Shown here: positions 28,387-39,495 of the stretch, one piece after another
Position numbering within the stretch: the stretch's first letter is position 1
Layout: each line of letters begins with the position of its first letter
Source of the DNA: Eunapius fragilis
Lineage: Eukaryota; Porifera; Demospongiae; Spongillida; Spongillidae
Length of the DNA: 64,000 bases
Assembly (NCBI GenBank): GCA_963681505.1
Contig: OY811973.1
Coordinates: 8,281,263-8,345,262, forward strand
Reading direction: 5' to 3'
The notes under the pieces: generated by a model
What the model was told of the DNA's origin: nothing
The model's input: the letters and a program-made list of their open reading frames with translations, nothing else
Databases searched by the model: none
Position numbers and translations under genes: made by a program

Positions 28387-28976
28387 TTATTTCTCTATAG
28401 CTAATTAAGGTACCCAAATAAATGTAACACTTACTAATTTCATAACATACGTAAAAAAGTATATAAACAGTCCAAAACATAATCTCCCAGTGAAGAAACC
28501 ATTCGTGAATGTAATGTATGTATTTTATAAAGCTACATGTGTAAGGGAATGCAGCTAGCCTGACACAATCCACACCACTTCAATTTTTGTTTACATGCGA
28601 TAGGTCACGAAAGCTTGCTAGCTCTTTCTGCAAAAGTACATCTCCCAGTGGGCGTTGGTGCGCTCTGTTGAAATTCAGTCAGATCGAAGCTCTAGTGCGT
28701 ACGCGATGCTAAGTAGCCTGACACAAAGGCTATGCGAGCCAATGATAATGTGGTTTCCCGCGTTATTCCGCCCCCTTTTGTGCAAATAACGTCCTCGGAG
28801 GTATTTGATCACAAATTAACGATTACTGGCGTACATTTAAAGCAAAGAACCATTTTAAATTATACAGATGCATTGCAACAAAACACGATATAACTTACAA
28901 CAAAAACTGTCACTTGTACGGTCTGCGTACGAGGCGAAACGAGGATGGTGACAAATAATTTCACGCGATTGTACAG
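28387..28976. other. Transposase-side leader of the P-like element
   Basis: About 590 bases between the transposase start codon and the right inverted repeat. It presumably holds the transposase promoter and subterminal binding sites. The phrase AGCCTGACACAA occurs twice (near 28556 and 28715). I see no coding signal. Confidence 0.5.
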
Positions 28977-29011
28977 CGGATTCCAATCCATGTAATAGTT
29001 AATAATCCTTG
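28977..29011 (-). repeat. Right terminal inverted repeat of the P-like element
   Basis: It pairs exactly with 24502-24536. The flanking GTTCAAG at 29012-29018 is the second copy of the target duplication. Confidence 0.93.
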
Positions 29012-30080
29012 GTTCAAGACGTTTCAAGTCGACAAGGTCGAGCGAGCTACCGAACTATTAAAGTTGTCAACGGTCGACGAAGCAGTCAAAGGACGAGTAA
29101 CAATTCAATGCGAAGCCACGTTCAGCACATCGAGAAAGAGCGTGAACATTGCTGAATTCGACAATAGATTCCTAGCTACCGTTCATGCTGCGTACTCTGA
29201 ACATTACCCGCTGGTTCTAACACCTGACGTCATTTGGATGTGCATTGCGCAAGGCTTTGCGAAACACGTCAACTGTAATGCGGAGAAGCTACGTCACCTC
29301 TTCGTCCAACACAAGAGTAAGAAGGAACTCCACACGCGTCGTGACGACTTTGTCAAAGGCTCCCCATCCAACCCTTGGCCTGAGGTATTCGATGACTTCT
29401 CCGCCCAAATTAAAACAGCAGTGGGAGATAAGGTATACGGAGCTCTAACTCCGTCATTCACAACGACGGGTCCAGTCGAGAGAGCTGCAGCACAGTTGGT
29501 GATAATGGACGCCTTTAAGGAGTACTTCAGTTACACGTTACACTCAATGTGTGGTATTCCGGAAATTACCCTAGAAGGAACGGTGTCGGATTGGATAGCT
29601 CTCAAGGAAAAAGCAATCGCATTGAGAGATTTCGACCTCTCATGGTGGACAGATGAACTAATTCCTATACTGGATCAGTTTGTGAAGGCTGCTTCCGGTA
29701 GAGTAGACCAGAAGTTCTGGTCATCCATTTATAAACTTGGAGGAGGGTCAGGTGGACCTTTTATCTCAGGATGGATAACCACCCTTTTCCCATACATTGG
29801 CGATAAAAGGAACGGCTACATAGGCCTGTGGAGAGAGAGAAGTGATGATGTTTATTTTTGTGGCATGACAAGTGACAACTTCTCACCAGGCCTCTGCTCC
29901 ACCCCTTTCAAATGGGACTATTTTGGCACTGAGTATCCAATGATATTCTATTCTGGGTTCATGGCCGTCAGCCAAGACCCAAGTACCTTGGCCTTACGTC
30001 CTGAAGTAGGGTGGGCTGTGGCTGACCAAGATGAACATGATCGTCAAGTAGAACTGGCTGAAAAACAGAGCTTTTGGTGA

Positions 30081-31247
30081 TACAAATTCCAGAGTTTGTT
30101 TTATTAGTTTTAGGTTCCATATTTCTAGCCGGCTGTGTAGAATGTAGAAGGTACACTGCATGTGTTGTGCACATGCATACACATTGGCTTGCAGGGTTTT
30201 TTGATTTAGTTACACATACACATGAGAATATCCTACTGACTACAAAGGAAAAACAAGGACAAGTGAACGCGTCAAATTGGCATAGTGTGTGGGCATTATA
30301 TAGTGTTCCCGGAGGAATTGGTCCTGACCGACGTACATAGCGATGATGTCTTGTAACCTCCGCAGCTCTGAACGTAGAATCGACATCAAACAACTATTGT
30401 ATGTTAAACCTACCTTTCAATTAGAAAAATAGGTTACATGCATCCTCCATAGAAGTATTACATGCTGGATCGCACGGTCATTGCTGTACGTATCAGAAGA
30501 TAAAATAATTATATATAGATATTATCCTGGCCGTATCTACAGCATTGTGCAAAATCACGCATTATAATACCCTATTGAAGGATGTCTGAGGTGCTGTGTA
30601 GGTAACATGCCCGCCCTGTCACGTAGTAATCGGAAGAGTAAGCTACACATAAGGTTCGAAAAATAACAATAATCCGAGGCTATGTGTAATTATTAACCCG
30701 TAATTGAATTACTCGGATTACCTTTTTACTCGTTATGAGTAATTAAGCTTTATGCTTTTTTTTGTTTACATTCATTGATTATAGCATTGTGAAAATATCA
30801 GCTCGATATTTGGACTTATAATAAAACAAGCTAGAGGACCGCCGATGTATAGGTGATTTGTGGAAGTATAGTCGTATATATAAATGCAGGCAAAGCTTTT
30901 ATCAACATTTTATGCACGTCGACGTCTATATAACACTATTTTAACCCTCTGCGTCCATGTCTGTACAGCACCATCTTAAAATATGCTACGAAATCTGACG
31001 GAGCCAACGGATTACATTTTTGCTTAGCATGTTTTCCCGCCTATATACAGTGAAGAAAACGGGCATAAGTTTAAGACATTACAAGGTTTATACCACACCC
31101 TACTATATGCAAGGCGCCATAAATGGTCATGGAACGCATCAGTGTTGCATTCATGGAACATAATTAACGAGTCGTATTCACGCAACTTCCTTATATGAGA
31201 AATTTCCTATAATAGTCTACTGTCTCGTGATCAGTACTGTTTATGCT
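30081..31247. repeat. Tandem-duplicated spacer, second copy
   Basis: It is near-identical to 23307-24480 and leads into the start of DUF4419 copy 3, as the first copy leads into copy 2. Differences are small indels, for example the loss of a few bases near 30245 and 30735. Confidence 0.9.
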
Positions 31248-32333
31248 ATGGCAGACAGTACGTTCAAGACGTTTCAAGTCGACAAGGTCGAGCGAGCTAC
31301 CGAACTATTAAAGTTGTCAACGGTCGACGAAGCAGTCAAAGGACGAGTAACAATTCAATGCGAAGCCACGTTCAGCACATCGAGAAAGATCGTGAAAATT
31401 GCTAAATTCGACAATAGATTCCTAGCTACCGTTCATGCTGCGTACTCTGAACATTACCCGCTGGTTCTAACACCTGACGTCATTTGGATGTGCATTGCGC
31501 AAGGCTTTGCGAAACACGTCAACTGTAATGCGGAGAAGCTACGTCACCTCTTCGTCCAACACAAGAGTAAGAAGGAACTCCACACGCGTCGTGACGACTT
31601 TGTCAAAGGCTCCCCATCCAACCCTTGGCCTGAGGTATTCGATGACTTCTCCGCCCAAATTAAAACAGCAGTGGGAGATAAGGTATACGGAGCTCTAACT
31701 CCGTCATTCACAACGACGGGTCCAGTCGAGAGAGCTGCAGCACAGTTGGTGATAATGGACGCCTTTAAGGAGTACTTCAGTTACACGTTACACTCAATGT
31801 GTGGTATTCCGGAAATTACCCTAGAAGGAACGGTGTCGGATTGGATAGCTCTCAAGGAAAAAGCAATCGCATTGAGAGATTTCGACCTCTCATGGTGGAC
31901 AGATGAACTAAATCCTATCCTGGATCAGTTTGTGGAGGCTTCTTCTGGTAGAGTGGACCAGAAGTTCTGGTCATCCATTTATAAACTTGGGGGAGGGTCA
32001 GGTGGACCTTTTATCTCAGGATGGATAACCACCCTTTTCCCATACATTGACGAGAATAGGAACCACTACATCGGCCTGTGGAGAGAGAGAAATTGTGACG
32101 CTGATGAGATGTACATGTTTGATAACATGACAAGTGACAACTTCTCACCAGGTCTCTGCTCCACCCCTTTCAAATGGGACTATTATGGTACTGAGTATCC
32201 AATGATATTCTATTCTGGGTTCATGGCCATCAGCCAAGACCCAAGTACCTTGGCCTTACGTCCTGAAATAGGGTGGGCTGTGGCTGAACAATCTCAACTT
32301 GATAATCAAATAGCGGAGCTGGAAAAAAGATAA
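31248..32333 (+). CDS. DUF4419 protein copy 3, intact, single exon
   Basis: The frame of 361 codons starts at ATG 31248 (MADSTFKTFQVDKVERATEL). The upstream in-frame GTG is not needed. Family landmarks in order are PLVLTPDVIWMCIAQGF (about 75-91), KGSPSNPWPEVFDDFSAQIK, CGIPEITLEGTVSDW (about 187-201), FDLSWWTDEL and LGGGSGGPFISGWITTLFPY (about 245-264). It ends with SQLDNQIAELEKR, whereas copies 1 and 2 end QVELAEKQSFW, and it has a longer NCDADEMYMFDNM segment. DUF4419 occurs in fungi, protists and some animals with no assigned function. No signal peptide or membrane segment is visible. It is the only full-length copy of the first cluster. Confidence 0.88.
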   Translation: MADSTFKTFQVDKVERATELLKLSTVDEAVKGRVTIQCEATFSTSRKIVKIAKFDNRFLATVHAAYSEHYPLVLTPDVIWMCIAQGFAKHVNCNAEKLRHLFVQHKSKKELHTRRDDFVKGSPSNPWPEVFDDFSAQIKTAVGDKVYGALTPSFTTTGPVERAAAQLVIMDAFKEYFSYTLHSMCGIPEITLEGTVSDWIALKEKAIALRDFDLSWWTDELNPILDQFVEASSGRVDQKFWSSIYKLGGGSGGPFISGWITTLFPYIDENRNHYIGLWRERNCDADEMYMFDNMTSDNFSPGLCSTPFKWDYYGTEYPMIFYSGFMAISQDPSTLALRPEIGWAVAEQSQLDNQIAELEKR

Positions 32334-33042
32334 AAGAAAAGACAACAGTTCCGGTGATGCTAATTTACGTTTGATTTGCTCCATTAGTACATTACATTCA
32401 ATACTGAGCACTGTGTGGTGTGCATGTATGGTGAATAAGCTTGCAGGGTGCATGTTTTTTGTCTAAAACATGCAACTATTCCCTGTGGATAACATTGGAG
32501 TTTCATTTCATACCACGTTTTTAATGACATTCATTATACGACATCAATCCTGTATGGAACCTGCTTCTGCAGGTTCCGATAACATGTCTAGCAATCCCGG
32601 ACATAGATAACCACACATCACGCGATAAAAATTATTTCGATGGAATTAAGTGTATGGAGAAAGGTGTAAAAGCACGCACTGTTATTCTGCAGTAGCTAAA
32701 TTCCAGCTTTAATCATGATAGAGTTACTAATGACCCATCTTTTCTATATTCTGGTCTCCATTGAAAAGTGTTCAGTACTAATTCCATGCATGTGCAATTC
32801 TGTGCCGCTTGTTGCGTACTTTTGAGCACGCAGCATGGTATTGTCATCTTTTTTCTCATCGCTAGGTCAGCCATAAACCTGAAGTTTACACACTGGAATG
32901 TGAAGACGGAACTTCTGAGTCGTTTGTTGGAGCAAGCGGTGTATTTTTGGCTCTTACACACAACATTCCCAAGGCACTTTTATGAACCCCACTTCAAACT
33001 ATATGAAACTGGGTCAGTTCACGCGTATCATGTTTAAGTATA
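32334..33042. other. 3' flank of copy 3, homologous to flank of copy 4
   Basis: The first 350 bases (GGTGATGCTAATTTACG, GTGTGGTGTGCATGTATGGT, ACATTGGAGTTTC) match the flanks at 45611 onward and 60265 onward, with more divergence. No gene is seen beyond that. Confidence 0.75.
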
Positions 33043-33297
33043 TATGGGACAGTGTCCAGCTAAATCACCCTTATGGTACTTTTTCAAAATTTCCAGAACA
33101 AGCAAAAGAAAAGTAACGCTCGCATTGAAATGTATGGCTAATTATAAATCCAGTGCCTAATAACTTTGTGATGGATAGTCCGATTAGGATGCGTAAGGAC
33201 CATTTCACAGAAGCCCATGGGGGTTCAAGGAAAATCAAAAAGTTTGAAAACTTGAAAAACTAGCCAGAAGGGTGATTCTGCTGGACACTGTCCCATA
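33043..33297. mobile_element. Foldback MITE with TATGGGACAGTGTCCAGC ends
   Basis: The left end TATGGGACAGTGTCCAGC...AATCACCCTT is repeated in inverted orientation at the right end with two mismatches in the first 32 bases. Each end is flanked by TA, as in Tc1/mariner-type insertions. It has no coding capacity. Confidence 0.8.
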
Positions 33298-33837
33298 TTA
33301 TATATATATAAAGTTATAAAAATGATTCACTTTGAAATCGCTACATCTCCTGAACCGTATAAGCTATTGAATTCCTATTTTCAACACTTCATACTACATC
33401 AATTTTCTCTCGTAAAATAAATTTTGGGCTCTTGCGTTAGCTTCGTGCCAGTGTTGCAATGTCCGATACACCTTGGGGTTCAAACTGGCCATATCTTTCC
33501 GCAGGACATTTCTATTAACTTAAAATTCGGTTTATATGCAGAGGGATCCTGTACCTATCGATTTTTCCTGTTCGTTAATTTTTACTTGATCCGTTACGGA
33601 GATACAGCTGTGCAAAGTAATTGCACATTTCTCGTTCATTTCGCGCATTAACCTACTCCTGGTAGTACGTACCGTGTTTTGTATGGTGATGGTAGCTGAA
33701 TCCCACGCATTTTGATCGCTTAACGAATCTTGTTCATTATAGAAGAGAACCACTGACGTTTTGTATGAATTAACGGTGGTACTTCTGTTGTACATGTAGT
33801 TGCATGGGCACGGGAGGTTATTGTATATTCAGTTCTC
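33298..33837. other. No gene recognised
   Basis: Unique-looking DNA with only short frames and no known motif. Confidence 0.5.
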
Positions 33838-34340
33838 GGTACCGATACGCGCGCACAACAGTATGTGTTCTTGTCGATTCGGTCATACTCTTTGGGTGCC
33901 ACTCATTGCGTGGCCATTTATAGGCTCACAACCTATAACAGTATACGTCAGAGCCATGATATATAGTGCACGGTGTATCAGCTAGACTATGGGAGAGGCG
34001 TGGTCGAGTTAAAGATACATGCAGCATAGCTAGGCTGGAACACATGTAACCCTTCCTTATTGTCGGGATTTGCGTTCTGCTGGCACATGTATTTTAAATG
34101 CCCATCGTTTTTCATTTCATCTGCATGGCTGGCACACACACACCCACCCATGAACCAACACATACACACGTCTCACGTCACACTTATACACACTGTTCTT
34201 TCCCCCTTGCTGTACACCCTGTAAATTGTTAATTGCCCGATCGGTTAGACGTCTAACAGATACCTGAAGATAACATGCGGACACATCCTGAAGCGATTGG
34301 TACACATGGCGTGCTTTACAAACGTTCCTGTCGTGAGTTA
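33838..34340. repeat. Direct duplication, left copy, flanking the GAA tract
   Basis: From GTACCGATACGCGCGCACAA through GGTCATACTCTTTGGGTGCC and GGGAGAGGCGTGGTCGAGTT to CCCCTTGCTGTACACCCTGT the sequence matches 37088-37515 in the same orientation, with indels. The copies are about 3.25 kb apart, and the GAA tract and the 36.1-36.5 kb segment lie between them. I do not see TG..CA ends that would make them LTRs. Confidence 0.8.
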
Positions 34341-34352
34341 TGCTATCCCGAA

Positions 34353-35940
34353 GGAAGAAGAAGAAGAAGAAGAAGAAGAAGAAGAAGAAGAAGAAGAAGA
34401 AGAAGAAGAAGAAGAAGAAGAAGAAGAAGAAGAAGAAGAAGAAGAAGAAGAAGAAGAAGAAGAAGAAGAAGAAGAAGAAGAAGAAGAAGAAGAAGAAGAA
34501 GAAGAAGAAGAAGAAGAAGAAGAAGAAGAAGAAGAAGAAGAAGAAGAAGAAGAAGAAGAAGAAGAAGAAGAAGAAGAAGAAGAAGAAGAAGAAGAAGAAG
34601 AAGAAGAAGAAGAAGAAGAAGAAGAAGAAGAAGAAGAAGAAGAAGAAGAAGAAGAAGAAGAAGAAGAAGAAGAAGAAGAAGAAGAAGAAGAAGAAGAAGA
34701 AGAAGAAGAAGAAGAAGAAGAAGAAGAAGAAGAAGAAGAAGAAGAAGAAGAAGAAGAAGAAGAAGAAGAAGAAGAAGAAGAAGAAGAAGAAGAAGAAGAA
34801 GAAGAAGAAGAAGAAGAAGAAGAAGAAGAAGAAGAAGAAGAAGAAGAAGAAGAAGAAGAAGAAGAAGAAGAAGAAGAAGAAGAAGAAGAAGAAGAAGAAG
34901 AAGAAGAAGAAGAAGAAGAAGAAGAAGAAGAAGAAGAAGAAGAAGAAGAAGAAGAAGAAGAAGAAGAAGAAGAAGAAGAAGAAGAAGAAGAAGAAGAAGA
35001 AGAAGAAGAAGAAGAAGAAGAAGAAGAAGAAGAAGAAGAAGAAGAAGAAGAAGAAGAAGAAGAAGAAGAAGAAGAAGAAGAAGAAGAAGAAGAAGAAGAA
35101 GAAGAAGAAGAAGAAGAAGAAGAAGAAGAAGAAGAAGAAGAAGAAGAGAAGAAGAAGAAGAAGAAGAAGAAGAAGAAGAAGAAGAAGAAGAAGAAGAAGA
35201 AGAAGAAGAAGAAGAAGAAGAAGAAGAAGAAGAAGAAGAAGAAGAAGAAGAAGAAGAAGAAGAAGAAGAAGAAGAAGAAGAGAAGAAGAAGAAGAAGAAG
35301 AAGAAGAAGAAGAAGAAGAAGAAGAAGAAGAAGAAGAAGAAGAAGAAGAAGAAAGAAGAAGAAGAAGAAGAAGAAGAAGAGAGAAGAAGAAGAAGAAGAA
35401 GAAGAAGAAGAAGAAGAAGAAGAAGAAGAAGAAGAGAAGAAGAAGAAGAAGAAGAAGAAGAAGAAGAAGAAGAAGAAGAGAGAAGAAGAAGAAGAAGAAG
35501 AAGAAGAAGAAGAAGAAGAAGAAGAAGAAGAAGAAGAAGAGAAGAAGAAGAAGAAGAGAAGAGAAGAAGAAGAAGAAGAAGAAGAAGAAGAAGAAGAAGA
35601 AGAAGAAGAAGAGAAGAAGAAGAAGAAGAAGAAGAAGAAGAAGAAGAAGAAGAAGAAGAAGAAGAAGAAGAAGAAGAAGAAGAAGAAGAAGAAGAAGAAG
35701 AAGAAGAAGAAGAAGAAGAAGAAGAAGAAGAAGAAGAAGAAGAAGAAGAAGAAGAAGAAGAAGAAGAAGAAGAAGAAGAAGAAAGAAGAAGAAGAAGAAG
35801 AAGAAGAAGAAGAAGAAGAAGAAGAAGAAGAAGAAGAAGAAGAAGAAGAAGAAGAAGAAGAAGAAGAAGAAGAAGAAGAAGAAGAAGAAGAAGAAGAAGA
35901 AGAAGAGAAGAAGAAGAAGAAGAAGAAGAAGAAGAAGAAG
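34353..35940. repeat. (GAA)n tract of about 1.59 kb
   Basis: More than 500 triplets of GAA/AAG run with only about ten single-base slips (AGAGAAG or GAAAGAAG), clustered between 35140 and 35600 plus two near 35780 and 35905. A short GACGACGACGGCGGAGG tail closes it. The poly-Arg, poly-Glu and poly-Lys frames crossing it are repeat artefacts. GAA tracts of this size are known to form triplexes and to silence chromatin in Friedreich ataxia. Confidence 0.98.
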
Positions 35941-36086
35941 ACGACGACGGCGGAGGAGAAATTTTAGGTGGGACTGGGTATGGACGATGGGGACGAGTAT
36001 GTTTGTTCTCTAAAAGTACACCGTCTTATGACACAGATATAACGCAGAACTGTTCTCCTTTTTGATATTGCTCGATTGCCACTAAG

Positions 36087-36475
36087 AACGACGTGACCCG
36101 ACTCTTGGCTGTCCCGCTAGATGAGAGTGACGTTTTTAATGACATTCATGATACTGCAGGATTCCTATATGGAACCTACTCGCGTAGGTTCCGATACATG
36201 GATTCACTCATAAGCTTTGTCTATTTGAACTTTTTTTGGTTACAGTGCTTTCACTGGCCTACTATCCAACCCTCTTTCTCAACTATTTATATTCTGACTG
36301 ATGTGTTTTTCACGTGTGTAACTGGATTGTGTATTTTATATTATAGGGCCACGATCTTTATCTTTAGGGATAAAGCAGGAATAATATTCATACCGGGCTT
36401 ATATACAAAAGTAGGTCTACTAAAGTCCCTCTTACAGAGTGGTAGATCTACACGTAATATCACAAAAGATAAATA
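36087..36475. repeat. Diverged segment also found at 37525 and 32510
   Basis: ACATGGATTCACTCATAAGC, TTTGTCTATTTGAACTTTTTTT and TACAGTGCTTTCACTGGCCTA recur at 37525-37640. GACATTCATGATAC with TATGGAACCT...AGGTTCCGATA recurs near 32525-32585. No gene product is recognised. Confidence 0.7.
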
Positions 36476-36509
36476 GCACAGATTCCTAGAAGGGGCCCAT
36501 GTATAATGC

Positions 36510-36510
<1 letters not shown>

Positions 36511-36574
<64 letters not shown>

Positions 36575-36585
36575 ATGCACACACA
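36511..36585. repeat. (AC)n microsatellite
   Basis: About 60 bases of pure AC followed by TCACACATGCACACAC. Confidence 0.95.
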
Positions 36586-37087
36586 CAAACCAGTGCTTCT
36601 TAGAATTATGGTGTTCTGGTAGGTGTGACTGTCAGTATGTGCAAAGCCACCCATGGAAGCCACCCATGGAATGTTGATTTACACGCAAATAGATAGGCTA
36701 ATGCCTTTGTGTTTAGGACTCTGCAATTAATGAGACATATGGTCACTAACCCACCTGAGGATCACAACACTTGGTGTCATTTTTTGTGTATGTTTTTGGA
36801 TCTGGGGCAGTGCCACTTCCAAACATGTTACAGACCTGTGAGTTCCATTGGCTTTTGCATTTGGTATTATGTGTAGCAAACATGACAGTCATCCTCACCA
36901 GAACCACAAATCCTAAATAGCATTGGAATTTCCATGTGTGTTTGTGTGTGTATATGTGTGTGTGTGTTTGTGTGTGTGATGGAGTGTGAGTGTTTGTGAG
37001 TGTGTGTGTAGCATTGGAACCTTTCTTTCTTGGAGGATGTGCAATTTATTTTGAATGTGTTTACAAGGATTTTACGGTATGTACTAC

Positions 37088-37515
37088 CAGTACCGATACG
37101 CGCGCACAACATCATGTAGAAATTGCGTCCCTGTCGATTCGGTCATACTCTTTGGGTGCCACTCATTGCGTGGCCATTTATAGGCTCACAAGTCACAACC
37201 TATAACAGTACGTCAGAGCCATGATATATAGTGCATGTTGTATCTGCTAGGCTAGGGGAGAGGCGTGTTCGAGTTAAAGACACATGTAGCGCAGCTAGGC
37301 AGGAACACATGTAACCCTTCCTTTTTGTTGGGATTTGTGTTCTGCTGGCACATATACACCGTTTTTCATTTCATTTGCACAGCTGGCACACACACACACC
37401 CATGAACCATATTGCACACCCATGAACATATACATGTCTCATGTCACGACTATTCACACTCTTTCCACCATAAGACACTACTCTTTTCCCCTTGCTGTAA
37501 ACCCTGTGTTATGTT
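37088..37515. repeat. Direct duplication, right copy
   Basis: Same-orientation partner of 33838-34340 with several insertions and deletions. The order of all shared blocks is conserved. Confidence 0.8.
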
Positions 37516-37659
37516 GTGTGCTACATGGATTCACTCATATGCTTTGTCAATTTGAACTTTTTTTTCTATGTATTTCGGTTACAGTGCTTTCACTGGCCTA
37601 ATATGCGACCTCTTTCTCAACTATTTTTGTCAGACTCATGCCCTCCACTGTATGCTCAT

Positions 37660-38166
37660 ATCCCATGGCCTCCTCTACATGGTCATTTTCAAAGGCCTCC
37701 ATGTCACTGATGTGGATGACACAGGCCCAAACAGTTCATCACATTTGGCATCATTTGAACAGTGCTTTTTTTGCTCCTTGCTCTGAGCAGCTGCTCCTGT
37801 TGTCACACTCGCTTCCAAAATAATTTTGTGATTAAGCAGGGATGTGACGGACAGGATGAAAGCTGCTGGCTTGCCCAGGACCCAGTTTGGAACCAACAGG
37901 TCAGCTGGACGAGTGTGGTTGTGATTGGGGGTGCATGACATTGCTACCCATTTCTGCCTGGACACCCAAATGAGCTCGCCAACAGGACTCTGCAAGGACA
38001 TCATGTAGTTTGTTGTGGTGAGAGACCACATCACCACCCCTTTTGCAGGTAACAGCGTGATGGCCAAGTGGGTCTTGGGCAATCTCAGGACACAGTGGGA
38101 AGCAAGAACCATAGGAAACGTCCAGGCCAAGACACTATTTTTATTGCTATTGCATATAATTTTCAT
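37660..38166 (-). pseudogene. LINE reverse-transcriptase C-terminal fragment
   Basis: The minus-strand frame reads TRPADLLVPNWVLGKPAAF, then SVTSLLNHKIILEASVTTGA and HCSNDAKCDEL. This corresponds to the ADVLVPNW-GKPAA and SND-KC-ELGW modules at the end of a reverse-transcriptase family common in sponge and coral genomes. After KCDEL the expected GWVCIPLVVE module is lost by a frame change. Related shreds lie at 54360-54445, 55240-55500 and 20231-20470. It is a dead fragment. Confidence 0.65.
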
Positions 38167-38859
38167 GGAACATGTACAACATTCATGATCAGATTGCTGT
38201 CATTTTAGATTTTGCAAACAGACTATAGAGGAGCTTTACTTTTCAAGTTAACACACTTTCCTTATGCCAGGATCACAGTTTTCAGATGTCTCTCATGGTA
38301 CATATATCTGGCATTATAAACTCGAAACCCACTGTGCAAGAGGATCAAAAATATTACGCCTTGTCCTACTCCATTGTGACAGAGCCGATATTTAATAACT
38401 CGCGAAGTTAGCAGCCAGTGGTGTGGTGGTTATTTCATGGCTGGTCCGTGGGGCCGGAATATTTGTTTCCCCCCCCCCCCCACCCCCCTTCCCTTCCAGC
38501 CGCTAGAGTTTACATATAGCACTTGCAGCAAGCAGCAAATCAATACAATTGTGTTCAATTTTGATTTTAATGTATGGGTTCGAGGCCGGCAGCGAAAAGG
38601 TATTTTTAACAGGATCGTCAAAATGGACGCCGGCTTGCAATTAAAATGTACGCATGATTAAAAATTCAGACCACTGTAACTCCGATCCATGATGGACAGA
38701 CTAATTTCCTGTGCATAAGAAAAAAGTTACAAAGGACATAAGAGCCTCTTAGAATATGAAATAATTTCAAAACGAAATATCCGTTAGGTCCTTTTTTCGC
38801 TGCCACGATCCCATAATTATATTCTTCTGAGTTTTATATAAAATATTCTCCGTTACAAA
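38167..38859. other. No gene recognised
   Basis: It contains a poly-C run near 38470 and AT-rich DNA. No domain is seen on either strand. Confidence 0.5.
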
Positions 38860-38862
38860 TTG

Positions 38863-38990
38863 ATCTTCTCCCTTATACTGTTCTCCTTCTCTCTTACTGT
38901 TGACCTTCTCTCTATACTGTCAACCTTCTCCCTATACTGTTGGCTTTCTCCCTATACTGTTGGCCTTCTTTCTTTACTGTTGACCTTCTC
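38863..38990. repeat. TTCTCCCTATACTGTTG short tandem repeat
   Basis: About six diverged units of 19-20 bases (CTTCTCCCTATACTGTTGGC) in AT-rich DNA. Confidence 0.8.
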
Positions 38991-39282
38991 CTATCAACAC
39001 TAATAATTGATGAATTTTGCCATGAAGCAGGGTTTCAACAATTGAGGTATGATAGAAAAGCTTGCTGTCTTGGTGGGCATGGGTTTTTATACGCACCCTA
39101 TTTAATGTATCTAATATGGGCACATATTTAGTACATGAAATATAAGTAGCAAGTAGCATTTATGAAACATCTGTATATAGAAATACACGAGGTTACCATT
39201 TTGTACTTTTGCTATATACTGCGCTACTCTGTGCCGTGCGGTGCTCGTGTAAAACTGGATCATTAGAAATTACCAAATCATT

Positions 39283-39495
39283 GTGCTTGTCATGCGAGAT
39301 ATTATCTCTCCTATTACTGGCAAAGGAGCATTAGATGTTGTTTGTGAATGCTTGGAACAATCACCACATGCATACAGAAAGGAATTAGAGCCCCAAACGG
39401 ACAGAGCAAGGCGTGGAGCTCTATGTATTGTAGATAAACCAGCCTGCGGGATTGATGAATTTGATAATGATCCAGACGGACCAATATCTATGTAA
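39283..39495 (+). other. Unrecognised short open frame
   Basis: The frame reads VMRDIISPITGKGALDVVCE and continues to DNDPDGPISM before a stop. The composition looks protein-like rather than random, but I recognise no family and see no splice partner. It lies just beyond the 3' side of the degenerate transposon gene to its right, on the opposite strand. Confidence 0.3.

Larger units (their letters stand above)
24502..29011. mobile_element. Complete P-element-like DNA transposon, 4510 bp
   Basis: Perfect 35-bp terminal inverted repeats begin CAAGGATTATTAACTATTAC on the left and end with the complement on the right. The element is flanked by a 7-bp direct repeat GTTCAAG (24495-24501 and 29012-29018). 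The undisrupted site is seen once in DUF4419 copy 3. It encodes two genes that converge tail to tail with 27 bases between stop codons: an accessory gene on + and the transposase on -. Classic P elements make 8-bp duplications, so 7 bp is slightly off. The element looks young. Confidence 0.92.
24481..30080 (+). pseudogene. DUF4419 copy 2, split by a P-like transposon
   Basis: The first seven codons (ATG at 24481, MADSTFK) lie on the left of the transposon and the rest (29012-30080) on the right. The transposon inserted in codon 7 and duplicated GTTCAAG. The right part reads TFQVDKVERATELLKLSTVD onward with no stop until 30080 and ends in QVELAEKQSFW. Removing the element and one target copy would give a frame like the intact copy 3, so the disruption is probably recent. 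As it stands, no full-length product can be made unless the element is spliced or excised. Confidence 0.85.

Noticed and set aside
34275-36065. Very long poly-Arg, poly-Glu and poly-Lys reading frames
   Set aside because: They are produced by the GAA tract in three frames. The length slips switch residue type, as expected for a repeat and not for a protein.
33838-37515. LTR retrotransposon with LTRs at 33838 and 37088
   Set aside because: No TG..CA ends, no primer-binding site and no polymerase or gag between the copies; the interior is mainly the GAA tract.
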